From IMG/VR virus record IMGVR_UViG_3300044961_000421, positions 16,876 through 80,875 of that record: a DNA stretch of 64,000 bases. One strand, written 5' to 3'. Below the pieces are notes generated by a model. That model was not told the origin of the DNA and did not search any database. It was given only the letters and a program-made list of their open reading frames with translations. This DNA is from a virus. The position numbers and the translations under genes were made by a program. Below, piece by piece: positions 32,916 to 40,482 of this stretch. Each line of letters starts with the position of its first letter. Within the stretch, counting starts at the first letter, position 1.

Positions 32916-35465
32916 CTATTCCTTTATAAAAAATTCACTCATATCAACAACCCTCTCCATTTTCCAACCAATTGCTTTCACAATAATCCTGAGAGGGTCC
33001 AAAAAAGATTTTTCAAATTGTGTTTCAAAATCAATCATTGTTTTATCAATACCAAACTCTTTCGGTATATAATCTACAAACGAAATCACTTTATCTTGAA
33101 ATGCGTTTGGTTCTCGCATTGCCAAAAATTTGATTTTTTCTCCTTCTTGTATTGATGGTATAGTTTTTTCCAATCCGTATAATTTGATCAAATAATTAAA
33201 ATTAATCGCGCCACGAACATGATAAGGAGCACCTTTTTTCGCTTTTCCTTGCTCATCCGTATATTTATCAATCCCATTTACTCCTCTCGGAAAAGCAATA
33301 TCTTCAGGATCTAGGGTATAAAATTCTTTTTCGAATGATTCTATTAGATCCAATAAAGCATCATTATCTTTAGTCAAAATGATGGAAATTGCTTCTTTAA
33401 TCTTTTCTCTGCAAGATTTTGGAGTAGAAGCTTTAATTGCTTCTATTCCCATCATTTTTAATTTTGGTTTTTCATATCTAATACCTTCCGAATCATAAAC
33501 ATTCATCATATATCGCTTTTTCGCTGTCCAAATGCTTTTATCCGCCAGCACATCACGAATCATTTTTATCAAATCTCCCATTCCGTTCAACATATTGAAT
33601 GAAATGTTTGAGCAAATCTCATCAATTTTTGGTTGTAATTCTTTTTTACAAATCTCATCCAAAAAATTGATAATCTTGATAGTATCGTCTGTATTTTTGA
33701 ATAACAAATCTACAATCGTTTCCATACGAATATAAACAGAATCAGTATCGCAATAAATCACATACTCAAAATCCTTTGTTTTAAAAATTTTATTCAAAAA
33801 AGCATTTAATTCTCTTTCTATAATTTGGATAATAAACTGACCTGTAATTGTTACTGCTTCCGCATTATCTATATCATAGAACCGAAAATAATTTGATCCT
33901 ACAGCACCGTACAACGAATTCATCGAAACCTTAACAGCTTTTTGTTTCAAATCATACTTAGAAACATCATTCTTAAGCGTTTCTTTTTCTTTTTTATCAT
34001 GACAGTGTTCCAATTTATCTTTCGCTTCTTTGGCTAGTTTTTTATATTTCAGCCGATCATTAAACATCGTTTCGATTGCCTTACTATAAAACGATATTCG
34101 GTCTCTATCATAAAAAACACCATTTAATGAAAGAGTTTGATTATTTTTCTTTGCTTTACCCAATTCTTTTAACCAATTTGAATTACCAGAAAGAGCGTCA
34201 TGGATCGTAAATGAATTGGTTTTTTCTACTTTCGTCTCAACACCTATATTCAAAACACGGATGATCGAAGGATAGAGTGAAGTAACGTCAAAAGAAACTA
34301 CCCATTTATAAAGACCAGGTTTTGGTTCCTTGACATATGCTCCAACATATGCATCATTCTTTTCGTGTTCTTTTTTAAATGGGATGACAATTTTTTCTTT
34401 TCGCAAAGAATTATATAATTTGACATCCCAAGTTCTTACTTGGCTTTCAACATCTTCATAATTTACTTTTGACTCATAAGCAACGTTTATGGTCAATTCA
34501 ATTAATTTCATTTTTTTCTCTAGTCGTTCAACGAGTTCGACGTCCTTAATATTATACTCGACAAACGAATCAAAATCTGTATTATACAAATTTTGGAGAG
34601 ATCCTATGTATTTCCGTTTTCCTTCTCCAAGTTCAACTTGGGATACATAATCCAACTTATATGATTCTCTCGGATCTTTTACATATTTTTTGTAAATATT
34701 AATATAATCGAGAATTGCGATACCAGCAATTTCGTATGTTTCCTTTTCCTTACCAAACCAATCTTCTGTTTTTTTCGAAATCATCTTGAATGGGCTGATA
34801 CGTTTTGCTTGTTGTTCTCCAAAAAGATTTTTTAATCTATTGATCAAGTATGGAATATCAAAAAAACTAATACTCCATCCAGTAATAACATCAGGATCGC
34901 TTTTATACCACATCGAGAGAAAATGGGATAACATATCTCTTTCGTTTTCGAAACGGAAGAAAATTACATCTCTCTCAGGGAATTTCTTTCTCCAGCCCAC
35001 CTCATCAAATCCATCTTTGAAATAGAAAAAATTATAATGGTTATCCGTAAAATTCTTTGTCGTTATAGTGATGATTTCATTTTCCGCTTTTTCTACAACC
35101 GGAAATCCATTTTCTGAGTCAACTTCAATATCAAAATTCAGAATCTTGATTTTGGATAAATCGAATTCAATATCATTCGGATAATTATCCGAAATATATT
35201 GATATTGCCACATGGTTTGTCCAAATAGTTCAAAGTTACTCACCTCAGAATAATTTCGAACAAACTCTCTTGCTTCTTTAATTGTCGAAAATGGTATCCT
35301 TTCAACAAAACGACCATCGAGCGTTTTCATTGAGGTTGGAGTTTTTGATATAATATAAAGAGACGGAGAAAATTGTTCTTTTAACAATTTCTTATTTCCG
35401 TGTTCATCTATCTCTTTACAATAGATAGTATTTCCGGCTAAAAAGACGTTTGTGTAATAGTTCAT
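32916..35465 (-). CDS. 43: DNA polymerase, family B (gp43-like)
   Basis: This 849-residue polymerase has the 3'-5' exonuclease motifs LNFDIEVDSENGFP, VITGWSISFFDIPYL and YNIKDVELVERL, and the polymerase motifs SFDVTSLYPSII (A), KVSMNSLYGAVGSN (B) and YVIYCDTDSVY (C). The size and order match T4 gp43. It works with clamp 45, loader 44/62, helicase 41 and primase 61, all in the window. No Shine-Dalgarno precedes the ATG; a -10 box ends 12 bp upstream. Confidence 0.95.
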   Translation of the reverse strand: MNYYTNVFLAGNTIYCKEIDEHGNKKLLKEQFSPSLYIISKTPTSMKTLDGRFVERIPFSTIKEAREFVRNYSEVSNFELFGQTMWQYQYISDNYPNDIEFDLSKIKILNFDIEVDSENGFPVVEKAENEIITITTKNFTDNHYNFFYFKDGFDEVGWRKKFPERDVIFFRFENERDMLSHFLSMWYKSDPDVITGWSISFFDIPYLINRLKNLFGEQQAKRISPFKMISKKTEDWFGKEKETYEIAGIAILDYINIYKKYVKDPRESYKLDYVSQVELGEGKRKYIGSLQNLYNTDFDSFVEYNIKDVELVERLEKKMKLIELTINVAYESKVNYEDVESQVRTWDVKLYNSLRKEKIVIPFKKEHEKNDAYVGAYVKEPKPGLYKWVVSFDVTSLYPSIIRVLNIGVETKVEKTNSFTIHDALSGNSNWLKELGKAKKNNQTLSLNGVFYDRDRISFYSKAIETMFNDRLKYKKLAKEAKDKLEHCHDKKEKETLKNDVSKYDLKQKAVKVSMNSLYGAVGSNYFRFYDIDNAEAVTITGQFIIQIIERELNAFLNKIFKTKDFEYVIYCDTDSVYIRMETIVDLLFKNTDDTIKIINFLDEICKKELQPKIDEICSNISFNMLNGMGDLIKMIRDVLADKSIWTAKKRYMMNVYDSEGIRYEKPKLKMMGIEAIKASTPKSCREKIKEAISIILTKDNDALLDLIESFEKEFYTLDPEDIAFPRGVNGIDKYTDEQGKAKKGAPYHVRGAINFNYLIKLYGLEKTIPSIQEGEKIKFLAMREPNAFQDKVISFVDYIPKEFGIDKTMIDFETQFEKSFLDPLRIIVKAIGWKMERVVDMSEFFIKE

Positions 35466-35477
35466 AATTCTTATTTA

Positions 35478-35506
35478 ATTATATCAAATTACAAAAGAAA
35501 AAGCAA
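35478..35506 (-). promoter_or_regulatory. Possible promoter for DNA polymerase gene
   Basis: TTGCTT, 17 bp, TATAAT. The -10 is perfect; the -35 is weak and lies inside the terminator stem of the upstream gene. Confidence 0.45.
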
Positions 35507-35536
35507 GTATGAAAATTAATCCATACTTGCTTTTTC
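35497..35536 (-). terminator. Strong hairpin terminator after PEP-CTERM gene
   Basis: A perfect 15-bp inverted repeat (GAAAAAGCAAGTATG against CATACTTGCTTTTTC) with a 10-base loop, followed on the minus strand by CTTTTG. With A-runs before and T-runs after the stem it may work in both directions. It separates the PEP-CTERM gene from the polymerase gene. Confidence 0.85.
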
Positions 35537-35554
35537 TGAAAAAATACATTTATT

Positions 35555-36280
35555 TTACTTAATCGTTTTCTTTTTAAAAATACCTATAGCAATCAGAGAA
35601 GAAGTGAATAGAAAATAACTAGATGGTTCTGGGACAGCCTCATGAATAACACCAAAATCATCTAGACCAAATCCATCATTTCTTTGAAGATTTTCAAATC
35701 TAACTTCCCGAATCGGGTTATCCGATTTAATTCCAACAAAATGAATAGCACCGTTTGAAAGAACTGTATTAGAAATTGTCGCATTTTGGATATTGTTTTG
35801 CGAATCTCTTACAGTCAAGAATAAAGAATTTGCTAATCCAACATCTTCAGCATCCGTAATAAAGAAAAATAAAGTATTTGTTTGTGGCCCCACATTCAAA
35901 AAAAACTTTGTAATATCATTTGAATCCAACCAATTAGATCCATTTTGTGTCGTATTGAAACGACCGCTGAACGGAGACAGGCTATCATTCAGAATGAGTA
36001 ATTCGTTTAATCCTGTTCCAGAGTTTCCTGGTGCTGAACCTTGTCCAGTTGGATCAATATTAAAAACACCAATATTTGTAAATAAAGAAGCATACTTTGT
36101 CGCGGGTAGATTTTCAAAATTTTCCAGTATTGTCCAAAAAGACGAATCTAACCAAATGTTTCTTTCTGCTTGGGCGCCGGACAAAGTATATTGAGGGCTC
36201 GAAACAAAAATTGTCAATGGTGAAGCGTGAGTCACCATACAAATAAAAAATACCAACAAAACGCTCCTTAAAAGCGACAT
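35555..36280 (-). CDS. Exported PEP-CTERM sorting-domain protein
   Basis: This 241-residue protein has an N-terminal signal peptide (LLRSVLLVFFICMVTHA) and a C-terminal tripartite signal: VPEPSS, a hydrophobic segment (YFLFTSSLIAIGIF) and KKKTIK. That is the PEP-CTERM motif recognised by exosortase (EpsH) in Gram-negative bacteria that make exopolysaccharide. The middle resembles secreted beta-sandwich PEP-CTERM proteins (ENLPATKYASLF, GFGLDDFGV). The gene has its own promoter and terminator, a moron layout. It may alter the host surface, for example by superinfection exclusion. Confidence 0.8.
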   Translation of the reverse strand: MSLLRSVLLVFFICMVTHASPLTIFVSSPQYTLSGAQAERNIWLDSSFWTILENFENLPATKYASLFTNIGVFNIDPTGQGSAPGNSGTGLNELLILNDSLSPFSGRFNTTQNGSNWLDSNDITKFFLNVGPQTNTLFFFITDAEDVGLANSLFLTVRDSQNNIQNATISNTVLSNGAIHFVGIKSDNPIREVRFENLQRNDGFGLDDFGVIHEAVPEPSSYFLFTSSLIAIGIFKKKTIK

Positions 36281-36301
36281 AAATTTAATCTCCTTCCTAT
36301 A

Positions 36302-36808
36302 TTACTCTTTTATTATAACACACTTATCATACAAAGTCAACAATTTTTCAAGAGGTTGTAAAATATATCCTTGTAATTCCAATGAAATTGGGATTTGCCA
36401 TTCTTTCCTCTCGAATGGTTTTTCGTGAATGTGACCGAACAAAGATATATCATAATATCCTTGTTCTTGAGGAGGTTTATGAATAAAACGAATCCTTTTA
36501 TTCATATAATGAAATGAAAAATCATCACAACAGAAATCCCACCCATTATTCATATACCAATTACAACTTTTCTTATCATGATTCCCGCGAACAAGAATCT
36601 TTTTTCCTGGTAATTGTTGGATTATATTTTTATGGATTATTGTTGTATCGGATCTATAAGAAACATCACCTAGATGGATAATCACATCACCATCATTTCT
36701 TTTTTTCCAATCCTCAATAATCAATTCTTCAAAATTATCAGGACGGTTACAAAGTTTTTTGATATTTTCGTGTCCAAAGTGTGTATCAGTTATGATGAAG
36801 TAAGCCAT
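36302..36808 (-). CDS. Calcineurin-like metallophosphoesterase
   Basis: The 168-residue protein starts MAYFIITDTHFGHENI and has GDVIIHLGDVSYRSD, LVRGNHDKKS, FIHKPP and FGHIHEKP, the full set of metallophosphatase motifs (DxH, GD, GNHD, H, GHxH). It is close to the small phage and bacterial phosphoesterases often called YfcE/metallophosphatase-like. The start is ATG 36808, inside the 3' end of the lysozyme gene; a longer reading from 36874 would overlap it in full. Confidence 0.75.
   Translation of the reverse strand: MAYFIITDTHFGHENIKKLCNRPDNFEELIIEDWKKRNDGDVIIHLGDVSYRSDTTIIHKNIIQQLPGKKILVRGNHDKKSCNWYMNNGWDFCCDDFSFHYMNKRIRFIHKPPQEQGYYDISLFGHIHEKPFERKEWQIPISLELQGYILQPLEKLLTLYDKCVIIKE
36312..36340 (-). 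promoter_or_regulatory. Sigma70-type promoter for PEP-CTERM gene
   Basis: TTGACT, 17 bp, TATAAT with TGTGT before the -10. It overlaps the 3' end of the phosphoesterase gene. AAGGAGA follows before ATG 36280, so this mRNA has a normal leader. Confidence 0.8.
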
Positions 36809-37230
36809 AATTTGATTTCTTCTTCTCGCCGTGCAACAAGACCGGGAAGAATTTTTCCTCCTGACCTGCGCCATTTTCTAAATTCATCAGGAATCAAATC
36901 AAATTTCTTCTCATTCAAATATTTCAAAAGTGATGAATTTTGAAAATTACCTATTCCTATATTATAAACCAACGAAATAATAGCATCTTGTTGATTTTGA
37001 CTAAGTTCAACTTTAATCAATTTCTCTATAATTCTGATTTTTTCCTTTATCTTATTTAATAATAATTTTTCCGCCTCTTCTTCTGTGATACCATCTTTAT
37101 ATTTTATTGCTTCTTGTGGTGTTAAACGATACCCATATCCTATCGCAGGATGTCCTTGATCATTATAGATTTTAGGAACAAAACCTTCCGCACGCTTTAT
37201 AAATTCAAGACCTTTTTTACTTATATCCAT
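36790..37230 (-). CDS. T4-type lysozyme (GH24 muramidase)
   Basis: The 146-residue protein begins with helix ISKKGLEFIKRAEGFVP, then YNDQGHPAIGYGYRLTPQEA, the GH24 Glu-x8-Asp-x5-Thr-like active-site region, and later SQNQQDAIISLVYNIGIGNF and FRKWRRSGGKILPGLVARR. It cleaves peptidoglycan for lysis or entry. There is no signal peptide, so release would need a holin. No Shine-Dalgarno is evident in front of ATG 37230. Confidence 0.85.
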   Translation of the reverse strand: MDISKKGLEFIKRAEGFVPKIYNDQGHPAIGYGYRLTPQEAIKYKDGITEEEAEKLLLNKIKEKIRIIEKLIKVELSQNQQDAIISLVYNIGIGNFQNSSLLKYLNEKKFDLIPDEFRKWRRSGGKILPGLVARREEEIKLWLTSS

Positions 37231-37340
37231 AAAAATTTATTAAATAGGAGATTAGAGAAAATCTATAATTCGGAGACCTCCACTATTTCGTGGTAAAGAT
37301 GGCAGAGTTCATCAGGCTCTCCGACCTCTCTGCTTATTTT
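37231..37340 (-). other. Structured gap between hsp20 and lysozyme
   Basis: Several inverted repeats are present on the minus strand: CGGAGA against TCTCCG, CCAC-GAAATA-GTGG, and GGAGAG-CCTGATGA-ACTC. The motif CCTGATG also occurs in a hairpin before hsp20 (37826-37852). Possibly a terminator or processing site; no poly-U tract follows on the minus strand. Confidence 0.4.
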
Positions 37341-37796
37341 TTATTCAATTGGAATCAACTTCGGTTTTTGTTCTTCAGGAACAATATTCGAAAGTTCAAT
37401 TCTTAACACACCATTATCATATTTTACTGATTTTACTTCAACAGTATTAAGCAACTTCCATGACATAAGGAAACTACGTTTTGCAATTCCTTTGTGGAAA
37501 TATATTGGATATTTTTCATTAACTAGATTTTTGTTTTCTAGGTTTTTGTTTTCTTTATGTTTAGAATATACCTCTAGGCGGTTGTTCTTCCTATCAACAA
37601 CTACCTCAATATCATTTTTTGAAAAGCCTGCTAAAGCCATTTCAATGACATAATTATATTCATCTATGGCATAATAATCATATGGTGGGAATGATGGGAT
37701 TGTGCGTTCTGGATCAATATCTTCCAAAAATCTATCAACACCAATCATATCAAAGATTGATTTTGGAAACAATTTTTTTGTATCTGTTAATAACAT
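37341..37796 (-). CDS. Hsp20 small heat-shock protein
   Basis: The 151-residue protein has the alpha-crystallin domain: PSFPPYDYYAIDEYNYVIEM, LAGFSKNDIEVVVDRKNNRL, KGIAKRSFLMSWKLL and YDNGVLRIEL, ending with PKLIPIE. T4-like phages often carry an Hsp20 gene. It is an ATP-independent holdase that may protect assembly intermediates. The start is ATG 37796 with AAAAGGAGAG upstream. A late box (37855-37862) and a leader hairpin precede it. Confidence 0.9.
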   Translation of the reverse strand: MLLTDTKKLFPKSIFDMIGVDRFLEDIDPERTIPSFPPYDYYAIDEYNYVIEMALAGFSKNDIEVVVDRKNNRLEVYSKHKENKNLENKNLVNEKYPIYFHKGIAKRSFLMSWKLLNTVEVKSVKYDNGVLRIELSNIVPEEQKPKLIPIE

Positions 37797-37825
37797 TTTT
37801 TCTCTCCTTTTAAGCAAGAAATTTT

Positions 37826-37852
37826 ATTGTGAGCCCATCAGGCACTCACAAT
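37826..37852 (-). promoter_or_regulatory. Hairpin in hsp20 leader
   Basis: A perfect 8-bp stem, ATTGTGAG against CTCACAAT, enclosing TGCCTGATGGG. It lies between the late box and the hsp20 Shine-Dalgarno and shares CCTGATG with a repeat after hsp20. It could be a weak terminator for dut or an mRNA 5' stabiliser. Confidence 0.5.
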
Positions 37853-37854
37853 AT

Positions 37855-37862
37855 TATTTATA
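37855..37862 (-). promoter_or_regulatory. T4-type late promoter box for hsp20
   Basis: TATAAATA on the minus strand, about 60 bases before ATG 37796 and just after the end of the dUTPase gene. Confidence 0.55.
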
Positions 37863-37869
37863 CCAGAAA

Positions 37870-38373
37870 TTACTTTCCGGTAGAACCTAAACCCGAAATC
37901 CTATTAGTTTTGTTTGCCGGATTATAAAATACTTCCTCAAAGCAAACTTTTTCATGCTTTTCAATTGATGCTTGAGCTATTCTGTTTCCATGTTGAACTA
38001 TCATCATTTCTTCTGAAAGATTAAATAGCATTACTAATGTTTGCTCCGGATAGTCGTCATCAACAATTCCGACAGCGTTTCCAAGAATTACTCCATTTTT
38101 ATATGGAATTCCCGAACGATTGTAAATCTTTAAGCAATATCCTTCAGGAATTCCAAAAATTACACCAGTAGGAACCAACACTCTGATACCTGGTGGAATT
38201 GATATTTCTTCATCTTCAACTAGAATATGGTATTGTTTATTTTTTGAATCCATTCCTTTTATTCTGTTTCCATTTGTTAAACAAGCATAAAGATCAAAGC
38301 AAGCAGAACCTAATGTGGCATATGTTGGTGTGATCGCTCTTGTATCACATTTTTGTATTTTTATTTCTATCAT
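37870..38373 (-). CDS. dut: dUTPase
   Basis: The 167-residue trimeric-type dUTPase has its motifs in order: GSACFDLYA (1), NRSGIPYKNG (2), AVGIVDDDYPEQ (3), NRIAQASIEK (4) and RISGLGSTGK (5). It hydrolyses dUTP to dUMP, feeding ThyX and keeping uracil out of DNA. A 20-residue insert (GNRIKGMDSKNKQYHI) separates motif 1 from the core. GAGGAGAAAA precedes the ATG. Confidence 0.92.
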   Translation of the reverse strand: MIEIKIQKCDTRAITPTYATLGSACFDLYACLTNGNRIKGMDSKNKQYHILVEDEEISIPPGIRVLVPTGVIFGIPEGYCLKIYNRSGIPYKNGVILGNAVGIVDDDYPEQTLVMLFNLSEEMMIVQHGNRIAQASIEKHEKVCFEEVFYNPANKTNRISGLGSTGK

Positions 38374-38393
38374 TTTTCTCCTCTAATATATAT

Positions 38394-39074
38394 TCATCGC
38401 CCCGACCTTTTAATATTAAAATACAACAAACTACCATTCACAGCATATCCAAAAACTCTATCATACCATTTTGGTTTTGTAATCCGATTTATATTATTCG
38501 TAATACCCTCAACATTTTTTGCTATTTTTGGAAATTCTTCTTGGAATGTCGTTGAAGACGATACAATATTTGTTGTTATTTCATTCATATTTTTCGTTAT
38601 TTGGTCCGAATTGTAAGCAACATCACGGGTAGCTGTCCGTAACGAAAACAATGTATCTGTGAGTTGGTTTTGAATACAGAGAGCATTATTTTCACAATCA
38701 AGAAAATCCTTCATGCTCGAATCCAATGTATTTGGAATTTTTGCATATGCCGTCACCGTTTCTGTAGCAGCATCACGAATGGGAAGAAAATCTGTTCGAA
38801 TAGTATCTATTCTCGCAAACGTTTCTGTTCTCGTATCTTCTATCAAACGTACAGAATTTTTTTCCAATGATAAGATTCGTGTATTTAATGTTTTGCGTGT
38901 TGAAGAGATTTCCGAAATAATGTTTTTAAAATGATTATTCATATCATTTCGGATTTCGATTGTTTGTTTTTCTGTGAATTTTTCTAAATTTCTTGTTGTA
39001 ATAACCAATTGGATAAAAAAAGCAGAAATTGCTAAAAATAGAATTGTTTTAGAGATTATGAGTAAATGTTTCAT
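38394..39074 (-). CDS. Membrane-anchored coiled-coil protein
   Basis: A 226-residue protein from ATG 39074. It has one N-terminal membrane segment (TILFLAISAFFIQLVI) and then almost continuous heptads rich in Thr, Asn and Ile (RNLEKFTEKQTIEIRND, ITKNMNEITTNIVSSS). It resembles methyl-accepting-type or tape-like helical bundles, but no signalling motif is present. C-terminal KWYDRVFGYAVNGSLLY may be a small domain. Function unknown. Confidence 0.55.
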   Translation of the reverse strand: MKHLLIISKTILFLAISAFFIQLVITTRNLEKFTEKQTIEIRNDMNNHFKNIISEISSTRKTLNTRILSLEKNSVRLIEDTRTETFARIDTIRTDFLPIRDAATETVTAYAKIPNTLDSSMKDFLDCENNALCIQNQLTDTLFSLRTATRDVAYNSDQITKNMNEITTNIVSSSTTFQEEFPKIAKNVEGITNNINRITKPKWYDRVFGYAVNGSLLYFNIKRSGR

Positions 39075-39393
39075 ATGATTGATTTCCAATTATTTCTATC
39101 AATCTATTTCTATTTACTGGATTAAAAAAACCAGAAGAAACAATTCTTTTTCGAGAAAATACAGTAATGAAAGGAGCTTTTCTTATACTATATTTCATTG
39201 CTAATTTTGGCTCCTTATCTATGTCTACTACCGCAAGATCAACAAGATTTGGATTAAATGGGAGCGTCTTTAAAAAATCATACGCTGTTATACAAGCTTC
39301 ATGTGTCGGAATTACCCACAAAATGATTACCTGTTTTTTTAAATGTTCTGATTCTAAATAAGAATTAAAATCTTTTTCCGTTAAATTTCGCAT
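39049..39393 (-). CDS. Thioredoxin-fold protein lacking CxxC
   Basis: The 114-residue protein from ATG 39393 has a thioredoxin-like layout: EKDFNSYLESEH, ILWVIPTHEACITAYDFL in place of WCGPC, VDLAVVDIDKEPKLAMKY and RKAPFITVFS with the cis-Pro. Only one cysteine is left in the active-site region (THEAC), so it is unlikely to act as a normal thioredoxin. A binding or monothiol role is possible. Confidence 0.6.
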   Translation of the reverse strand: MRNLTEKDFNSYLESEHLKKQVIILWVIPTHEACITAYDFLKTLPFNPNLVDLAVVDIDKEPKLAMKYSIRKAPFITVFSRKRIVSSGFFNPVNRNRLIEIIGNQSYETFTHNL

Positions 39394-39404
39394 AATAAAG
39401 ATAT

Positions 39405-39590
39405 TTATTTTAACAACCATGTTACGGTTCCGGTAATTCCGGAAGCAAAAAACCAATATGTTGCTTTTCTATATTCTCCATAATACATATAAACAACACA
39501 AGCAAGAACACAAGAACAGAACTGAATAATTGGAAAAAAATCAATCAAACCTTCTCTAAAATTGATAGAAAGTCCTTCCATATTTTTCAT
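39405..39590 (-). CDS. Small membrane protein with duplicated N-terminus
   Basis: A 61-residue protein. Residues 1-15 (MKNMEGLSINFREGL) are encoded by a 41-bp segment that is identical, in the same frame, to part of the malectin-like gene at 51589-53142. The rest has two membrane segments (PIIQFCSCVLACVVYMYY and YWFFASGITGTVTWLL) typical of small phage membrane proteins. The ATG overlaps the end of the HNH gene. The hybrid N-terminus suggests a recent recombination or an assembly fault. Confidence 0.55.
   Translation of the reverse strand: MKNMEGLSINFREGLIDFFPIIQFCSCVLACVVYMYYGEYRKATYWFFASGITGTVTWLLK
39549..39589. repeat. 41-bp exact repeat, copy 1
   Basis: Identical and in direct orientation to 52699-52739. 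Here it encodes the start codon region of a small membrane protein. Flanking bases diverge at once on both sides. Confidence 0.9.
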
Positions 39591-39922
39591 GTTATAACCC
39601 TCTTCTCATATTCTATATATCTTTCATCAAATCTTTTAATAGTTTTTGGAATTTCCGTAATACCATCATGAATTTCACTATGACAATTATTACATACGCA
39701 AATACATTTTTTCAACTCCTCAACGATGTATAACCAGTTTTTCGGATTACGTCTTATAGACGCTATAGAAAATTCCTTTTCTGTTGGATCTAAGTGGTGG
39801 AATGATAAAGCATGGTTGGATTTGTTATAACCACATATACCGCATTCACCACCGAAAGCCTCAACCATCCTATCTTTTGTTTTACTTCTCCATTTTTTTA
39901 CTGCTTCCGACCGTTTTGACAT
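39587..39922 (-). CDS. HNH endonuclease
   Basis: This 111-residue protein has ECGICGYNKSNHALSFHHLD and CICVCNNCHSEIHDG, the zinc-binding cysteines and catalytic HH...N...H of a free-standing HNH nuclease. The N-terminus is basic (MSKRSEAVKKWRSKTK), likely for DNA binding. Such genes are often homing endonucleases and often sit beside tRNA clusters, as here. It is translationally coupled to the next gene. Confidence 0.8.
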   Translation of the reverse strand: MSKRSEAVKKWRSKTKDRMVEAFGGECGICGYNKSNHALSFHHLDPTEKEFSIASIRRNPKNWLYIVEELKKCICVCNNCHSEIHDGITEIPKTIKRFDERYIEYEKRVIT

Positions 39923-39959
39923 TAACATACCTCGTTAACATTTATACGAGATAAAACTT

Positions 39960-40034
39960 TGGCTCCTCCCCCAGGACTCGAACCTGGATCTCTTTCATTA
40001 ACAGTGAAATGCCTTACCATTAGGCCAGATAGGA
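39960..40034 (-). tRNA. tRNA-Asn(GTT)
   Basis: Cloverleaf with anticodon stem-loop TTTCA-CTGTTAA-TGAAA, T arm CCAGG-TTCGAGT-CCTGG and encoded CCA. The acceptor stem has one A-G mismatch. Last gene of the short unit started by the promoter at 40142-40170. Confidence 0.9.
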
Positions 40035-40051
40035 ACACGATTCTCTTATTT

Positions 40052-40128
40052 TGGAGCGAGTAAAGGGATTCGAACCCTTTCCTTTTGGGTGGAAGCCAAA
40101 TATGCTATCCATTAAACACTATACTCGC
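40052..40128 (-). tRNA. tRNA-Gly(TCC)
   Basis: Perfect acceptor GCGAGTA/TACTCGC, anticodon stem-loop TTTGG-CTTCCAC-CCAAA, T arm AAGGG-TTCGAAT-CCCTT, encoded CCA. The 5' end lies about 14 bases after the -10 of the promoter at 40142-40170. Confidence 0.92.
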
Positions 40129-40141
40129 CCTCTATAATACA

Positions 40142-40170
40142 ATTATAACACAATATTTGATCTCTGTCAA
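40142..40170 (-). promoter_or_regulatory. Sigma70-type promoter for tRNA-Gly/tRNA-Asn
   Basis: TTGACA, 17 bp, TATAAT, both boxes perfect, with TTGTGT before the -10. The -35 overlaps the stop codon of the Tad2-like gene. Confidence 0.85.
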
Positions 40171-40415
40171 TCCAAAATAAAATGTTCTAAAGGATCCTTT
40201 TTTAATACTTCCCAATCTTCGGATAAAATATCTGTTTGTGATGCTACCCAAGGTACTAAATCATTTTCAACGGTTTTCATATAAATATATGGGAGAGTCA
40301 TTTTTGATGTATTAGTTGGTCGCTGAAGACAGATCCACATATTTTTTCCATTCCATCCTGATCTGAAAACTTTTCTTCCTAATCTTAATAATCTTAATGC
40401 TTTTTCGAAATTCAT
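40167..40415 (-). CDS. DUF2829 / Tad2-like anti-Thoeris protein
   Basis: The 82-residue protein has the DUF2829 pattern: MNFEKALRLLRLGRKVFRSGWNGKNMWICL, then LPYIYMKTVENDLVPWVASQ and TDILSEDWEVL. Phage DUF2829 proteins (Tad2) are known to bind and sequester the cyclic ADP-ribose signal made by Thoeris defence, usually as tetramers. The key WNGKxM and PWxASQxDxLxEDW elements are all intact. The start is ATG 40415 with GGAGAAA upstream. Cyclic dinucleotide binding by some family members is another possibility. Confidence 0.85.
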   Translation of the reverse strand: MNFEKALRLLRLGRKVFRSGWNGKNMWICLQRPTNTSKMTLPYIYMKTVENDLVPWVASQTDILSEDWEVLKKDPLEHFILD

Positions 40416-40482
40416 TTCTCTTTTCTCCAGGGCAAACAAGTTACCTTTTATTTATCGCCCACATTTTTAATTTTCCATTGAT

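Noticed and set aside
37240-37340. Possible hammerhead ribozyme (CTGATGA followed by GAAA)
   Set aside because: The CTGATGA to GAAA interval cannot form stem II, the GAAA lies in the loop of a CCAC/GTGG hairpin, and the stem I pairing does not meet the cleavage triplet. The motif match is probably chance.
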